From Castellaniella sp049650445 (GTDB lineage Bacteria > Pseudomonadota > Gammaproteobacteria > Burkholderiales > Burkholderiaceae_B): a stretch of 64,000 bases of DNA. The notes beneath the pieces were generated by a model. That model saw only the letters and a list, made by a program, of their open reading frames with translations, did not search any database and was not told the DNA's origin. The stretch spans positions 27,249 through 91,248 of the forward strand of contig NZ_JBASAD010000003.1 of NCBI RefSeq assembly GCF_049650445.1, in the 5' to 3' direction. Position numbers and translations under genes: made by a program. Position 1 is the first letter of the stretch. Each line of letters starts with the position of its first letter. This document shows, piece after piece, positions 9,049 to 17,462 of this stretch.

Positions 9049-10968
9049 CTATGCTTGCGCGGACCGGTCCGCAGACGTCACATGGCGCCAGATGCCGCCG
9101 CTCAGGCGCAGATTCTCCGGCTCGCCGGCCAAGTGTTCCCGAAGCCGGTCGAAATACGCCTTCCGCCAGCGCTGCGCATAGGCTTGCTCATCCTCGCCCG
9201 GATTAGCCGCCGGCAGCATCTCCAGCGTGTAGGTCACACGGCCGTTCTCCCAGCGAGGCGCGTAGAACACCGATGGCACGCCCAGGCGGTACGCCAGATG
9301 GGACGCGAAGCCGGAGTAGGTCACCTCCTGTCCTTCGAAGGTCGTGCGCGGCGCGGCGGGATTGGCTGCGCCATCGATGGCCAGACACAGCACGTAGCCC
9401 GCGTTGATCGCGCGCATGCAGGCCTTGGCGACCTGGGCCTCGGTCTGGTCGGCGGTGGAAATCAGCGCCGCAGAATAGCTGCTCTGGGCGATGCTGGGTG
9501 CCGTCGCCAGCCAGCGGGACGGGATGCCCACCAACTCCAGGGCCATCAAGCCGGCGTACATGGGGCCCACGTGCGCCGTGGCGACCACGACACCGCGCCC
9601 GACCGCCAGCAACGGCGCGAAAAAGCGCTCGCCGTTATCGAGCTCGCCCAGCAGGTGCATGGCCTCTTCGACGCGCTCCTCGCGGCATTCGAGCCAGTCG
9701 AGCAGCAGATGATCGACCCGATGGCCCCAGCGCGCCCGGCGCTCCCAGGCCGCACGATCGATGGACGTATCGCCGCGCAACGACCAGGCCCAATCCAGGC
9801 GTGCCTGCGGGATGGGCGCGGTGTCCAGCGTTCCCTCCATGCGGGCCATGGCTGCCTGGAACGTGTCCGGAAGCTGGGCGCTGCGCGTGGCGATGTATCG
9901 CGAGAACAGCGCCTCGGCCTCTTTCCTGCGGCCCGCCTGCGATAGCGCTCCGATGGCGGCCCGCTGCCACAGCAGCTTGTCCGGGGACTTTTCGACCAGT
10001 CTCATCAACTGATCGGCTGCATCGCCATACTGCAGGGTGTAGCGCAGCGCGCGGGCATACAGGGCGCGCGTATGCTCCAGTTCCGGCGCCAGTTCAAGGG
10101 CCCGCGCCAGCGGCACCACCGCTTCCTGGTAGCGGCCAGCGCGCAGCAGGGTTTCCCCATGCAGCGTCAAGAGCCGCACATCCGTCGGCGCCATCTGCAA
10201 ACCTGCTTCGAAATGCGCCACCGCATGCACCTTGCGATCTGCTTCCGAGCCACGCCGCAGATGCGAGAGCCCAAGCGACGAACGCAGCCCCGCGCAGTCG
10301 TGCCCCGCGCGCAGCGCGGCGTCGCCAAGCCGGATTGCCGCCACCGTGCGGCCATCCTCCATCAGGGCGCGCACGGCCATCGTCGCCACGCGTTCGTTCG
10401 GCAGCTCGTCCGGCTCCAGTGCCGCCGCGATGTCTGCCGCCTCGGCCACATCGCCGTTGCGCACGAAAGCCATCATCCAGGAATACGCTTCGCCTGGTTC
10501 GCTGTGGGCCAGGGCCAGGGTCGCGCGAGCCGCTTTGGCCGCCTCGGCCACCCGGCCCGCACGCACGCGCAATTGAATCCGCACGGCATGCAGCGCCGCG
10601 TTGTCCGGCTCGATGCCGGCGGCGGCATCCGCCTCGGCAATCGCCTGATCCCACTGCCCCATGCGACCGAACAGGCTGGCGAGCAGACGGCGCTCCTCGA
10701 CACGCGAGGGGTGAACGGCAATCAGCACGCCCAGCGCGGCGATCGCGGGCCCGAGCCGGCCCTCGCGCACGAAGGGCGAAACCAGCAATCGCCGGACATC
10801 GCGCCAGCCGTCCTTGACCTGCCGCAATGCCGGTTCGAGCGCAGTCATGTCGCGCTCGGGGTCGGCCGCGTCGCGGATCCGCCCGATGGTTTCGCGCAAG
10901 CGGGCGATGGCGTTCTGCGGATCGACGCCAACCACAGGCCGGCGGCTCTCCATCGTCGTATCAACCAT
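9049..10968 (-). CDS. TPR-repeat protein with C-terminal LpxL-type acyltransferase fold
   Basis: A 639-residue two-part protein. Residues about 60-400 are helical tetratricopeptide-like repeats (GRMGQWDQAIAEADAAAGIE, GRYQEAVVPLARALELAP). Residues about 410-630 resemble the LpxL/HtrB lysophospholipid acyltransferase fold: a TAHVGP block at 464-469, the GFASHLAYRLGVPSVFYAPRW block, and a terminal strand VTYTLEMLP. LpxL enzymes use HX4(D/E). Here H466 is kept, but the acidic position holds tyrosine, so activity is doubtful. There is no signal peptide. The start overlaps the kpsE-like stop by 8 bp (ATGGTTGA), so translation is coupled. It may acylate, or just bind, a lipid carrier of the exported glycan; this is inference. 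Confidence 0.75.
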   Translation of the reverse strand: MVDTTMESRRPVVGVDPQNAIARLRETIGRIRDAADPERDMTALEPALRQVKDGWRDVRRLLVSPFVREGRLGPAIAALGVLIAVHPSRVEERRLLASLFGRMGQWDQAIAEADAAAGIEPDNAALHAVRIQLRVRAGRVAEAAKAARATLALAHSEPGEAYSWMMAFVRNGDVAEAADIAAALEPDELPNERVATMAVRALMEDGRTVAAIRLGDAALRAGHDCAGLRSSLGLSHLRRGSEADRKVHAVAHFEAGLQMAPTDVRLLTLHGETLLRAGRYQEAVVPLARALELAPELEHTRALYARALRYTLQYGDAADQLMRLVEKSPDKLLWQRAAIGALSQAGRRKEAEALFSRYIATRSAQLPDTFQAAMARMEGTLDTAPIPQARLDWAWSLRGDTSIDRAAWERRARWGHRVDHLLLDWLECREERVEEAMHLLGELDNGERFFAPLLAVGRGVVVATAHVGPMYAGLMALELVGIPSRWLATAPSIAQSSYSAALISTADQTEAQVAKACMRAINAGYVLCLAIDGAANPAAPRTTFEGQEVTYSGFASHLAYRLGVPSVFYAPRWENGRVTYTLEMLPAANPGEDEQAYAQRWRKAYFDRLREHLAGEPENLRLSGGIWRHVTSADRSAQA

Positions 10969-12250
10969 GGCGCAGTCCTCTCAACAAAGCCATCGCCACG
11001 CGAGCGATGAACATGAGCACAAAGCCCAGCGCCAGCGCCTGCAACAGCAGGAGACCCGTGCGCGGGCTGCTGGGCCGGTCCGTGGGAACCGGTTGCGCGA
11101 TGATGGACAGATACCGCTGCAAGCGCAGAGCGTCCGTCATCGCCTGTTGGTACGATTGCTGCGCCAGGGTCAGGTTTGAATCCGCGAACGCCTGGGCGTT
11201 GCGCAGCGCCTCGTACGACTTGAGCTGCCTGGCTTCCGCATTGCCGCCCCCGCTCAGGCGATAACGCACGGCCGCGAGCCGTTTTTTCAGGGCGGCGACC
11301 TGCATCTCGGCGGGCTTGAGCATGAAGTGATCCTTGTTGTTCAAGGCCCGGATCTTGTCCAGCCTGATCTGCGCGGTGCTGAGCTCCCCTTCCAGTTGCC
11401 TGGACAGATCCAGCAGCATCGACACCGTGGCGGCGGGATCGACGTTTCCATGCGCCGTGCGCCACGTCGTCAGCGCGTCCCGGGCCGCGAGCGCATCCTG
11501 CTCCGCCATCCTGACCGACTCCTTGCTCACCGTCAGCTTGTCGGAGACGCCCTTCTCGTTCATGGTACTGACGAATTTCTCGGCCAGCTCGATGAGCGCC
11601 CTGGACAGCGTGGCCGCGTCTTCCGAGGAAAACGCGCTGACCTGCAGCACATCGATCTGTTCCAACGCATTGAACGAGACGTGCACCGACGCCCGGTAGG
11701 CGCGATACAGCTCGTCCTCGCTGGCATCCTCGGCAAGGCGATTGAACGGATCCCAACTGGGATTCGTCAGGTAACGGCGCAGGCCGACCTTCTGGTCGAG
11801 CTGCCGCATGCTGTCGCGCGACTCCAGGAAGTCGGCGACCGCCCACCCGTCCACGAATCCGCCCAGCATGCCGCCCGAATTCCCCGTGGTGAGCAAACTG
11901 GCCGCCCCCGCGCCGCCTTGCTGACCAGACGCCGATTGCACGAAAAACCGCGACTCCGCCTCGTAGCGCGGTATGGCAAAGAGACACACGTAGGCCAGGG
12001 CGAGCGCCACCGGCGCGACGACGATCAGCGCATTGATCCAGCGCTGGCGGCGGCGCTCGCGCAGCGCCGACTGACGCTCGCGGCGACGGCGTTCGATCTC
12101 GGACCCGTTTTCAGAACCCGAGCTGGCCATCGTCGAATCCGTCTCCGTGGTCATCCCCGTGGGTTCCGGCGTCGCTTCGCGATCGCCGCGGGGGAAATCT
12201 GAGGATGCACTGGTCGAGGTCGTCTTCGATGCGGAGTGCGCTTCGTTCAT
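10961..12250 (-). CDS. kpsE: KpsE-like capsule export inner-membrane protein (polysaccharide co-polymerase family)
   Basis: Up to 429 residues. A Ser/Thr/Glu-rich cytoplasmic tail and a basic stretch precede a first membrane segment (INALIVVAPVALALAYVCLF). A large periplasmic region with long coiled coils follows, then a C-terminal membrane segment (TGLLLLQALALGFVLMFIARV). This is the layout of KpsE/CtrB/BexC, which bridge the ABC transporter to the outer-membrane KpsD-type channel. The start is uncertain. ATG 12250 has AAAGG nine bases upstream but overlaps the previous gene by 140 bp; ATG 12154 or 12130 would shorten the overlap to 44 or 20 bp. Confidence 0.85.
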   Translation of the reverse strand: MNEAHSASKTTSTSASSDFPRGDREATPEPTGMTTETDSTMASSGSENGSEIERRRRERQSALRERRRQRWINALIVVAPVALALAYVCLFAIPRYEAESRFFVQSASGQQGGAGAASLLTTGNSGGMLGGFVDGWAVADFLESRDSMRQLDQKVGLRRYLTNPSWDPFNRLAEDASEDELYRAYRASVHVSFNALEQIDVLQVSAFSSEDAATLSRALIELAEKFVSTMNEKGVSDKLTVSKESVRMAEQDALAARDALTTWRTAHGNVDPAATVSMLLDLSRQLEGELSTAQIRLDKIRALNNKDHFMLKPAEMQVAALKKRLAAVRYRLSGGGNAEARQLKSYEALRNAQAFADSNLTLAQQSYQQAMTDALRLQRYLSIIAQPVPTDRPSSPRTGLLLLQALALGFVLMFIARVAMALLRGLRHG

Positions 12251-12860
12251 AGATCAAGCCTTTGAAACAATAGTCCGCCAACTGATTCTGGCGATAACTA
12301 GAGAAAATAAGCGTCCGGCCCACCAGCCGTTCTTCGAACAGGGCGAGCCAGAGGCGCGTGAAGCGGCAGGGCTCGAAGGGAATGCTTCCTTCGATCACGT
12401 AAGCATCGAACGCCGGCGCCAACGCCAGCGCGAACGAAAATTCCTGTCGTGTATAGGGGGGCCAATGCTCCATGGGTTTGGCCAGGCATTTGGGATCGCT
12501 GATCAGGTCCGCCACCAGTTCGTGTGTCATATCCGCGTCGATCTCGTACATCTCGCTGATGAAATCGATCATGCTCAGGCCGGTCGCCTTGCTGCGGATG
12601 AAACCCTGCCGGCCGATCGCCCACGACACGTTGCCATCGTGCGTGACGAAGCCCTGGCGTGGCGGACGCAGGCGGCACAGCACGTCCACCAGTTGACGAT
12701 GCATTTCCGGCACGGGCGACAGCAAGGCGTAGCGCCCGACCGGAATATCGAGACTGGCATTGGCCAACAGCGCCTGCCTGCGGCCGAAGGCATACGGCTC
12801 GTCGGTCACGCCATTGATCCGGATGATCATCCCAGGGTCTGTCAACAAGGATCCTCGCAT
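12111..12860 (-). CDS. KpsT-like ABC protein lacking all ATPase motifs (pseudo-ATPase)
   Basis: About 249 residues that follow capsule-export ATPases (KpsT, CtrD, BexA) in order and spacing. The opening is MIIRINGVT, with VSWAIGRQGFIRSKATGL where KpsT has its SWPVG...LTG segment, and YCFKGLIYE near the end. Every catalytic motif is replaced. The P-loop position (about 44-55) reads ALLSPVPEMHRQ with no GxxGxGK. The signature position reads YTRQEF. Walker B reads AYVIEG, without the DE pair. The H-loop histidine is serine (IFSSYR). Start 12860 has GAGG eight bases upstream and lies 10 bp after the permease gene; 12830 is the alternative. The last 30 residues overlap the kpsE-like gene. The frame is intact, which argues for a retained structural or regulatory role. 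Confidence 0.8.
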   Translation of the reverse strand: MRGSLLTDPGMIIRINGVTDEPYAFGRRQALLANASLDIPVGRYALLSPVPEMHRQLVDVLCRLRPPRQGFVTHDGNVSWAIGRQGFIRSKATGLSMIDFISEMYEIDADMTHELVADLISDPKCLAKPMEHWPPYTRQEFSFALALAPAFDAYVIEGSIPFEPCRFTRLWLALFEERLVGRTLIFSSYRQNQLADYCFKGLIYERSALRIEDDLDQCILRFPPRRSRSDAGTHGDDHGDGFDDGQLGF

Positions 12861-12870
12861 AGGTTCTGCC

Positions 12871-14211
12871 TCACATGGGCTGGACATCGGGGCGGGCCAG
12901 GCGCTCGGCCATCAGGGCGACCACCAGCAGGAAGACCAGCGAGGTCAGGAAATAGCTCAGGCTGGCATCGTGCGACTGGTACGCATGGAAGTAAGCGGAA
13001 TGCAGCAGTTGCATGCCATGCGCGAACGGCGACCAGAGCACCCACGGACGCAATTGCTCCGGCAACTGTTCCGATACAAAAAAGACGGACGCGAAGATCT
13101 GAAAAAACCGTTCGATAATCGGCGCAAGCCGCAAAAAGAAACGCCAGAACGTCGCGATCGTGCCGAACAGCAGCCCCATCGCCGCGCCGCAACACCCCAT
13201 CAGGACAACGAAAAGAATGAAGCCGGCCCAACTGATCGGCAATGTGATGAGACCCAAGGCATGACCGGCGCTGATCAACACCGCGAACACCACCAGATAC
13301 ACCGACACATAGATCAGCGCCTGCACCAGGGCGCACATCAACGGCGTCACGCCCTGAAAGTTCAGCAGGCCGCGGGCCGACACATAGGCCGTGCTGCTCC
13401 GGAAGGCGATCTGCCGGAACATGATCCAGGTCGTCGCGCCCAACAGCGCGAACGTCTGCACATCCATACCCATGATGTAATGCGTGCCCATCAGGATATA
13501 CAGCGACGAAATCAAGGTCAGCAGCACCACGGGTCCGACCAGGGCCCACACCAGGGCGATACGGCTCTCGCCTTGCATCACACGCAACTGATAGATGAAC
13601 ATCGCCATCAGCGTGCGCCCGACCGGCTGGACCCGGCCGGCCATGTCCGGCGGCCGCCCCTCGTGCAAGACGCGCAGGCGGTCCCGCAGGATCGCCAGGT
13701 CGCCCGCTTCGTCTTGCGCCACATCGATCTGCAGCGCTATGTCGTTGCGTGACGCATAGCGCCGCGCTTCACGCGCCTCGTCCTGCTTGCGCCGCTCCAC
13801 GCGCCGCGCGTACGCCGCAGCCAGGCGTTCGTCCTCGGCCACCAGCCTGTCCGGCATGTAGCCCGGCGTGAAGACCGCCACGCCCGCGCGGATGTCCTGT
13901 TCCAGGAGGCGCACGATGATGCGCAAGCGCCGCCGGGAAAAATCGGCCAGGCTTTCGTCGACCGCGCTGCGCGCAATCTCCGCCTCCAGCTCCGCCTGCA
14001 CCGCTTCGTACACCGCCCGCCGGGCCGCCACAGAATCATGCGGCTCGCCCTCCAGGCGGGCGAGCAAAGGCTTGAACAGCACGGCCGGCGCAGCCTTGGC
14101 TTCGAACAGGGCGGCCGGATCCAGCCGCCAGTCGGCGACACCGGCCCCCACCGTGTAGTGACTGTCTTGTCGGCGTGATCGCCAGCCTTTGATCCGGTCC
14201 TCGTTACTCAT
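12871..14211 (-). CDS. KpsM-like ABC-2 permease with about 190-residue N-terminal extension
   Basis: 446 residues. The C-terminal 240 are a six-helix ABC-2 permease of the capsule type: a PVGRTLMAMFIYQLRV entry helix, then membrane segments such as IALVWALVGPVVLLTLISSL and LGATTWIMFRQIAF, and a WVLWSPFAHGMQLLHSAYF loop like those of KpsM/BexB. Ordinary KpsM is about 260 residues. Here residues 1-190 add a charged, helical, presumably cytoplasmic domain rich in Arg, Glu and Ala, which I do not recognise. The start at 14211 (MSNEDRIKGW) is 7 bp after the kpsD-like stop with no strong ribosome site; an earlier ATG at 14253 lies inside that gene. Confidence 0.85.
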   Translation of the reverse strand: MSNEDRIKGWRSRRQDSHYTVGAGVADWRLDPAALFEAKAAPAVLFKPLLARLEGEPHDSVAARRAVYEAVQAELEAEIARSAVDESLADFSRRRLRIIVRLLEQDIRAGVAVFTPGYMPDRLVAEDERLAAAYARRVERRKQDEAREARRYASRNDIALQIDVAQDEAGDLAILRDRLRVLHEGRPPDMAGRVQPVGRTLMAMFIYQLRVMQGESRIALVWALVGPVVLLTLISSLYILMGTHYIMGMDVQTFALLGATTWIMFRQIAFRSSTAYVSARGLLNFQGVTPLMCALVQALIYVSVYLVVFAVLISAGHALGLITLPISWAGFILFVVLMGCCGAAMGLLFGTIATFWRFFLRLAPIIERFFQIFASVFFVSEQLPEQLRPWVLWSPFAHGMQLLHSAYFHAYQSHDASLSYFLTSLVFLLVVALMAERLARPDVQPM

Positions 14212-14218
14212 CGATATG

Positions 14219-15376
14219 CTATTGGGATAGCGACGACGAGCTGGCGCCCGCATCGCTGCCGATGGCTTTCGTGGCGCTGAAGCCCGCGCTCATCGTGAAG
14301 CGGAAGGCCGACAGGACCTTCTGCACCTGCGTGAACGGCGCGTCCGAAATATAGATCGCCTGACCTTCACGCACCGTGAACTCGCGCGCCAGCGCCACCT
14401 GCTCCGGACGGGTCAGGTCAAACTGGTAGACCACGGGCAGCTTGTCCGGCTTGCCGTCCACCCCGGCCTTCGCGGGCGTGAACAAGAACACGGAACGCGG
14501 ATCCGCCAGCTTGTCGTCCAGCCCCCTGGAATCGGCCAGCGCATCCAGCACGCTGTAATTGCGCTTGCTGATGGCTACGCGCCCTTGAGTACCGGCCGCC
14601 CCCAGCACGGTCAGAAACGCCTTGGCGTCATAGGCGGTAATGACATCGCCCGCCCGCAGCAGAATGTCATTGGCCTGATTCCGGTAGATATCCGACAGCC
14701 GCACCGACGCCACCTGCTTGTTGCGACGCAGGCTGATGATCATCTGCTCGGGGTTCTCCTGCACCGGTGCCGCCTGCGCCAGCGCGCTGCTCAGGCGCTG
14801 GGACGTCTGCGTGATGGGATACATGCCGGGCCTGGTCAGGTTTCCCTGCACCGTCACCATCTGCCCGCGTTCGTCGGCCACGCGCGTCACGCTGATGTCG
14901 GCGCCAACCACAAGCTTGCTCAGGCGCGCCATCACGGCGTCACGCAACTGTTCCAGGGTCTGGCCCTCGGCCCGAAACTTGCCGATGATGGGGAATGTGA
15001 CATGACCCGAACGGTCGACTTCCTGGTTGCCCAGGTCGCTCACACCAGACGGGTCCGTCGCGAATACGCCCAGGCCGCCGCGTTCCCACACCTTGATGTT
15101 GATGCCGTCGCCGGGTGCCAGGCGGTCGAATCCCGCTTGCGTCAGGTCGCGGTAGCGCGCGGGGAAATCGGCCACCTCGGGCACCCGGCTCTGCTGCGCG
15201 AGTTCGCGCGACACGGGCATCACGATGACGTCCTTGTCATTGTGGGCCCCCGTCATTTCACTCAGCATGGGGCCGGACCGCGGAAGTTGGCAGCCCGAGA
15301 GCGTCAGCGCGGCCAGCAGCAACAGAGGCAGGATCGTGTGGCGCCGCACGTTCGGGGCCAGGACTTTCATGTACAT
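14219..15376 (-). CDS. KpsD/Wza-like polysaccharide export lipoprotein
   Basis: 385 residues with a type II signal peptide and lipobox (LTLSGC), so it is an outer-membrane lipoprotein. It carries a polysaccharide-export (poly_export) domain with the APGDGINIKVWERGGLG block near residue 90. SLBB-like segments follow (VTVQGNLTRPGMYPI and FTVREGQAIYISDAP). Members form the ring channel through which capsule or exopolysaccharide leaves the cell, docking on KpsE-type proteins. It is shorter than KpsD (about 560) and close to Wza/CtrA (about 380). A ribosome site GAGGGAA precedes ATG 15376. It is 31 bp after the glycosyltransferase gene. Confidence 0.9.
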   Translation of the reverse strand: MYMKVLAPNVRRHTILPLLLLAALTLSGCQLPRSGPMLSEMTGAHNDKDVIVMPVSRELAQQSRVPEVADFPARYRDLTQAGFDRLAPGDGINIKVWERGGLGVFATDPSGVSDLGNQEVDRSGHVTFPIIGKFRAEGQTLEQLRDAVMARLSKLVVGADISVTRVADERGQMVTVQGNLTRPGMYPITQTSQRLSSALAQAAPVQENPEQMIISLRRNKQVASVRLSDIYRNQANDILLRAGDVITAYDAKAFLTVLGAAGTQGRVAISKRNYSVLDALADSRGLDDKLADPRSVFLFTPAKAGVDGKPDKLPVVYQFDLTRPEQVALAREFTVREGQAIYISDAPFTQVQKVLSAFRFTMSAGFSATKAIGSDAGASSSSLSQ

Positions 15377-15407
15377 AAGTTCCCTCGGCTTGAGCCGCTT
15401 AAGCCCA

Positions 15408-17462
15408 TCACGCCCGCATCAGGCCCATGGCCGGCGCGAGATCGATGTGATCGTCGTTCCCGGAACTGACGGGCATGCACAGGCTCAGAAATTTAGTCAG
15501 CATCGCCTCGAGCGAAAACAGCTTCTGCGCCCGGCGGCGGCTGCGCACCCCCACGTCCTCGCTGCTGTGCGCCTTGCTCACCATCGACGTGACCTTCTCG
15601 CACGCCTCGTGCAGATCCGGATGCACGACGTCACTGAGCAGATGACCCGTCTCGTTTTCCACGAAACACTCGCCCGCGCCGCCGGCTGGCGTCGAGACCA
15701 CCGGAACCCCCAGCAATTGCGCCTCGATCAGCACGTTCGGCAAGCCTTCGTAACGCGACAGCAGCACGCTGGCATCCATCTGCGAATACCAATAGCCGAC
15801 ATGGTTCGACAGGCCCACCAGCAAGAGCCGGTCGGTCACGTCCAGCTCTTGCGCCAGCGCCTCGATGTTCTCTCGCAGACGCCCGTCACCCACGATGACA
15901 AAGCGCGCATGCGGTCGCTCCTTCAGGTACAGCGCGGCCAGCTTGATCCACAGCTGCGGCCGCTTGTCCGGTTCCAGCCGGAACACGCCACCGATCGTTT
16001 CCGTGGCGTCATCCGTGCTCGCCTGGAAGGCCTTCCACAGTTTCTTGTCGGCGGCCGACGCGCCGGTCGGCAGTTCGGGCACACCGTTGTACAAGATGTG
16101 AAAGCGCTCGATCGGAATGTCCAGCCATTCCGAGTACGCCTGCGCAGCCTTGCGGCTGTTGCTGACAAAGATCACTCCCGGCACCTGAGCCAGGGCCTGA
16201 TACAGCTCCGGATACTCCGCGCGGAAGCGATCCTTGCGGATGTTCGGCGGCAAGCCTCGGAACACCAGATGGATGGTCGGAGTGCCCGCCAGCAAGGCCG
16301 CCAGCGCGCCGAACAGGCAGGTGCCGTCCTGCCACAGGCTCACCACGTCGAACGGCTTGGTCCGCAACACCGGCGCAAGCCGCGTCACGCCATAGTGGAC
16401 AGGCGGAGGCAACTGTTCCAGCAAGCGGGTCAGACTTCCTTCGGGAACGGTCTGGTGAGACACCGAGACGGCCGGCAAGCGGTTGATCTCCGTGACGGGA
16501 ATGTGCGCCTTGATCAGGACGGGCAGGAAAAAATCGTCCTGCCGCTTGGGCGAACCCGTCGGCTCGGTGTGCTGCTTGACCAGCACTTCGACCTTCTTGG
16601 GCCGAATGGGAAGATCGGCGGATCGCCGCTTGGGCGCTTTGGCCATGCGGGTCAGTTCGCCGGCCAGGCGCGTCAACTGCCGCTCGGCGCCGCCGGGGCC
16701 CAGGCTGCCGGTGACCAGCGCCACGGAGACGGATTTTCCCGGTGCATGTTCGGCAATCTTCCGGTTGCGAAAGTGCAGAATCGCATGTTTCATCGACACG
16801 ATCCGGACGTCTTTTCCCGCCAGCGCCTCTTCGGGTTCGAAGCGCTGGTAGAACGCATAGTCACTGGCCAGCCCCTCGGCAAGTTCAGCCGCCTTGCTGC
16901 CGGGCGCCAGGTGCTTGACCACCGGGGCGATCACCTCGAACGCATCAGCCAGCAAACCGCGTTTGCGCAGGCGCTTGGCAAACTCGGCACGCATGTTGCG
17001 GTCCGTATGTTGCGAGATCAAGCGGCGGAACAAGGCATCGGACTGTTCATGCGCCCGGATGTCGCCCAGCAGCTTCGCCCGCGCGAACAGGCGGTCGGCG
17101 TTGCTCTTCGACTCGGGCAGATGGCGATCGACCAGCGCCAAGGCCTCTTCGATACGCCGTTCCTTCACGAGGCGCGTGGCGCAATGGCGGACGATCTGCA
17201 GATCGTCCGGGCATTCCTGCAGCAGGGTCTCCCATTGCTCGGCCATGCCCTCGTTCAGGCCCGCCGACTCCTGCAAGCGAAGCAGCAGGAAGCGGACCTT
17301 CGAGTCCTCCATGCACCCCTCGGCCAGCGCCCTCGCCCGTGTCAGATTTTCCTGTGCGATTTGAACCCGCCCCGACTCCGCAACGATCTCCGCCAACTGC
17401 GCCTGGACCTGTTGAAGATTGAACGTGACGCTCTCTTGCTCGACAATCCGTGGCGAGCTCAT
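15408..17462 (-). CDS. TPR protein with C-terminal GT4-type glycosyltransferase
   Basis: 684 residues. The first 230 are alpha-helical repeats (EEALALVDRHLPESKSNADR and similar). The remainder is a GT-B glycosyltransferase of the GT4 family: a LVTGSLGPGGAERQL nucleotide-fold start near 245, GGVFRLEPDKRPQLWIK, ARFVIVGDGRLRENIEALA, and the donor-binding E-x7-E motif in YEGLPNVLIEA. These motifs look intact. It would transfer sugar from a nucleotide-sugar donor in the cytoplasm. Start 17462 has an AGGTGG site and an ATGA overlap with the gene before; an earlier ATG lies inside that gene. It is the only glycosyltransferase in the operon. Confidence 0.88.
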   Translation of the reverse strand: MSSPRIVEQESVTFNLQQVQAQLAEIVAESGRVQIAQENLTRARALAEGCMEDSKVRFLLLRLQESAGLNEGMAEQWETLLQECPDDLQIVRHCATRLVKERRIEEALALVDRHLPESKSNADRLFARAKLLGDIRAHEQSDALFRRLISQHTDRNMRAEFAKRLRKRGLLADAFEVIAPVVKHLAPGSKAAELAEGLASDYAFYQRFEPEEALAGKDVRIVSMKHAILHFRNRKIAEHAPGKSVSVALVTGSLGPGGAERQLTRLAGELTRMAKAPKRRSADLPIRPKKVEVLVKQHTEPTGSPKRQDDFFLPVLIKAHIPVTEINRLPAVSVSHQTVPEGSLTRLLEQLPPPVHYGVTRLAPVLRTKPFDVVSLWQDGTCLFGALAALLAGTPTIHLVFRGLPPNIRKDRFRAEYPELYQALAQVPGVIFVSNSRKAAQAYSEWLDIPIERFHILYNGVPELPTGASAADKKLWKAFQASTDDATETIGGVFRLEPDKRPQLWIKLAALYLKERPHARFVIVGDGRLRENIEALAQELDVTDRLLLVGLSNHVGYWYSQMDASVLLSRYEGLPNVLIEAQLLGVPVVSTPAGGAGECFVENETGHLLSDVVHPDLHEACEKVTSMVSKAHSSEDVGVRSRRRAQKLFSLEAMLTKFLSLCMPVSSGNDDHIDLAPAMGLMRA

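Noticed and set aside
9498..10817. 439-codon ORF antisense to the TPR-acyltransferase gene
   Set aside because: Pro/Arg/Ala-rich low-complexity shadow without ribosome site or recognisable domain.
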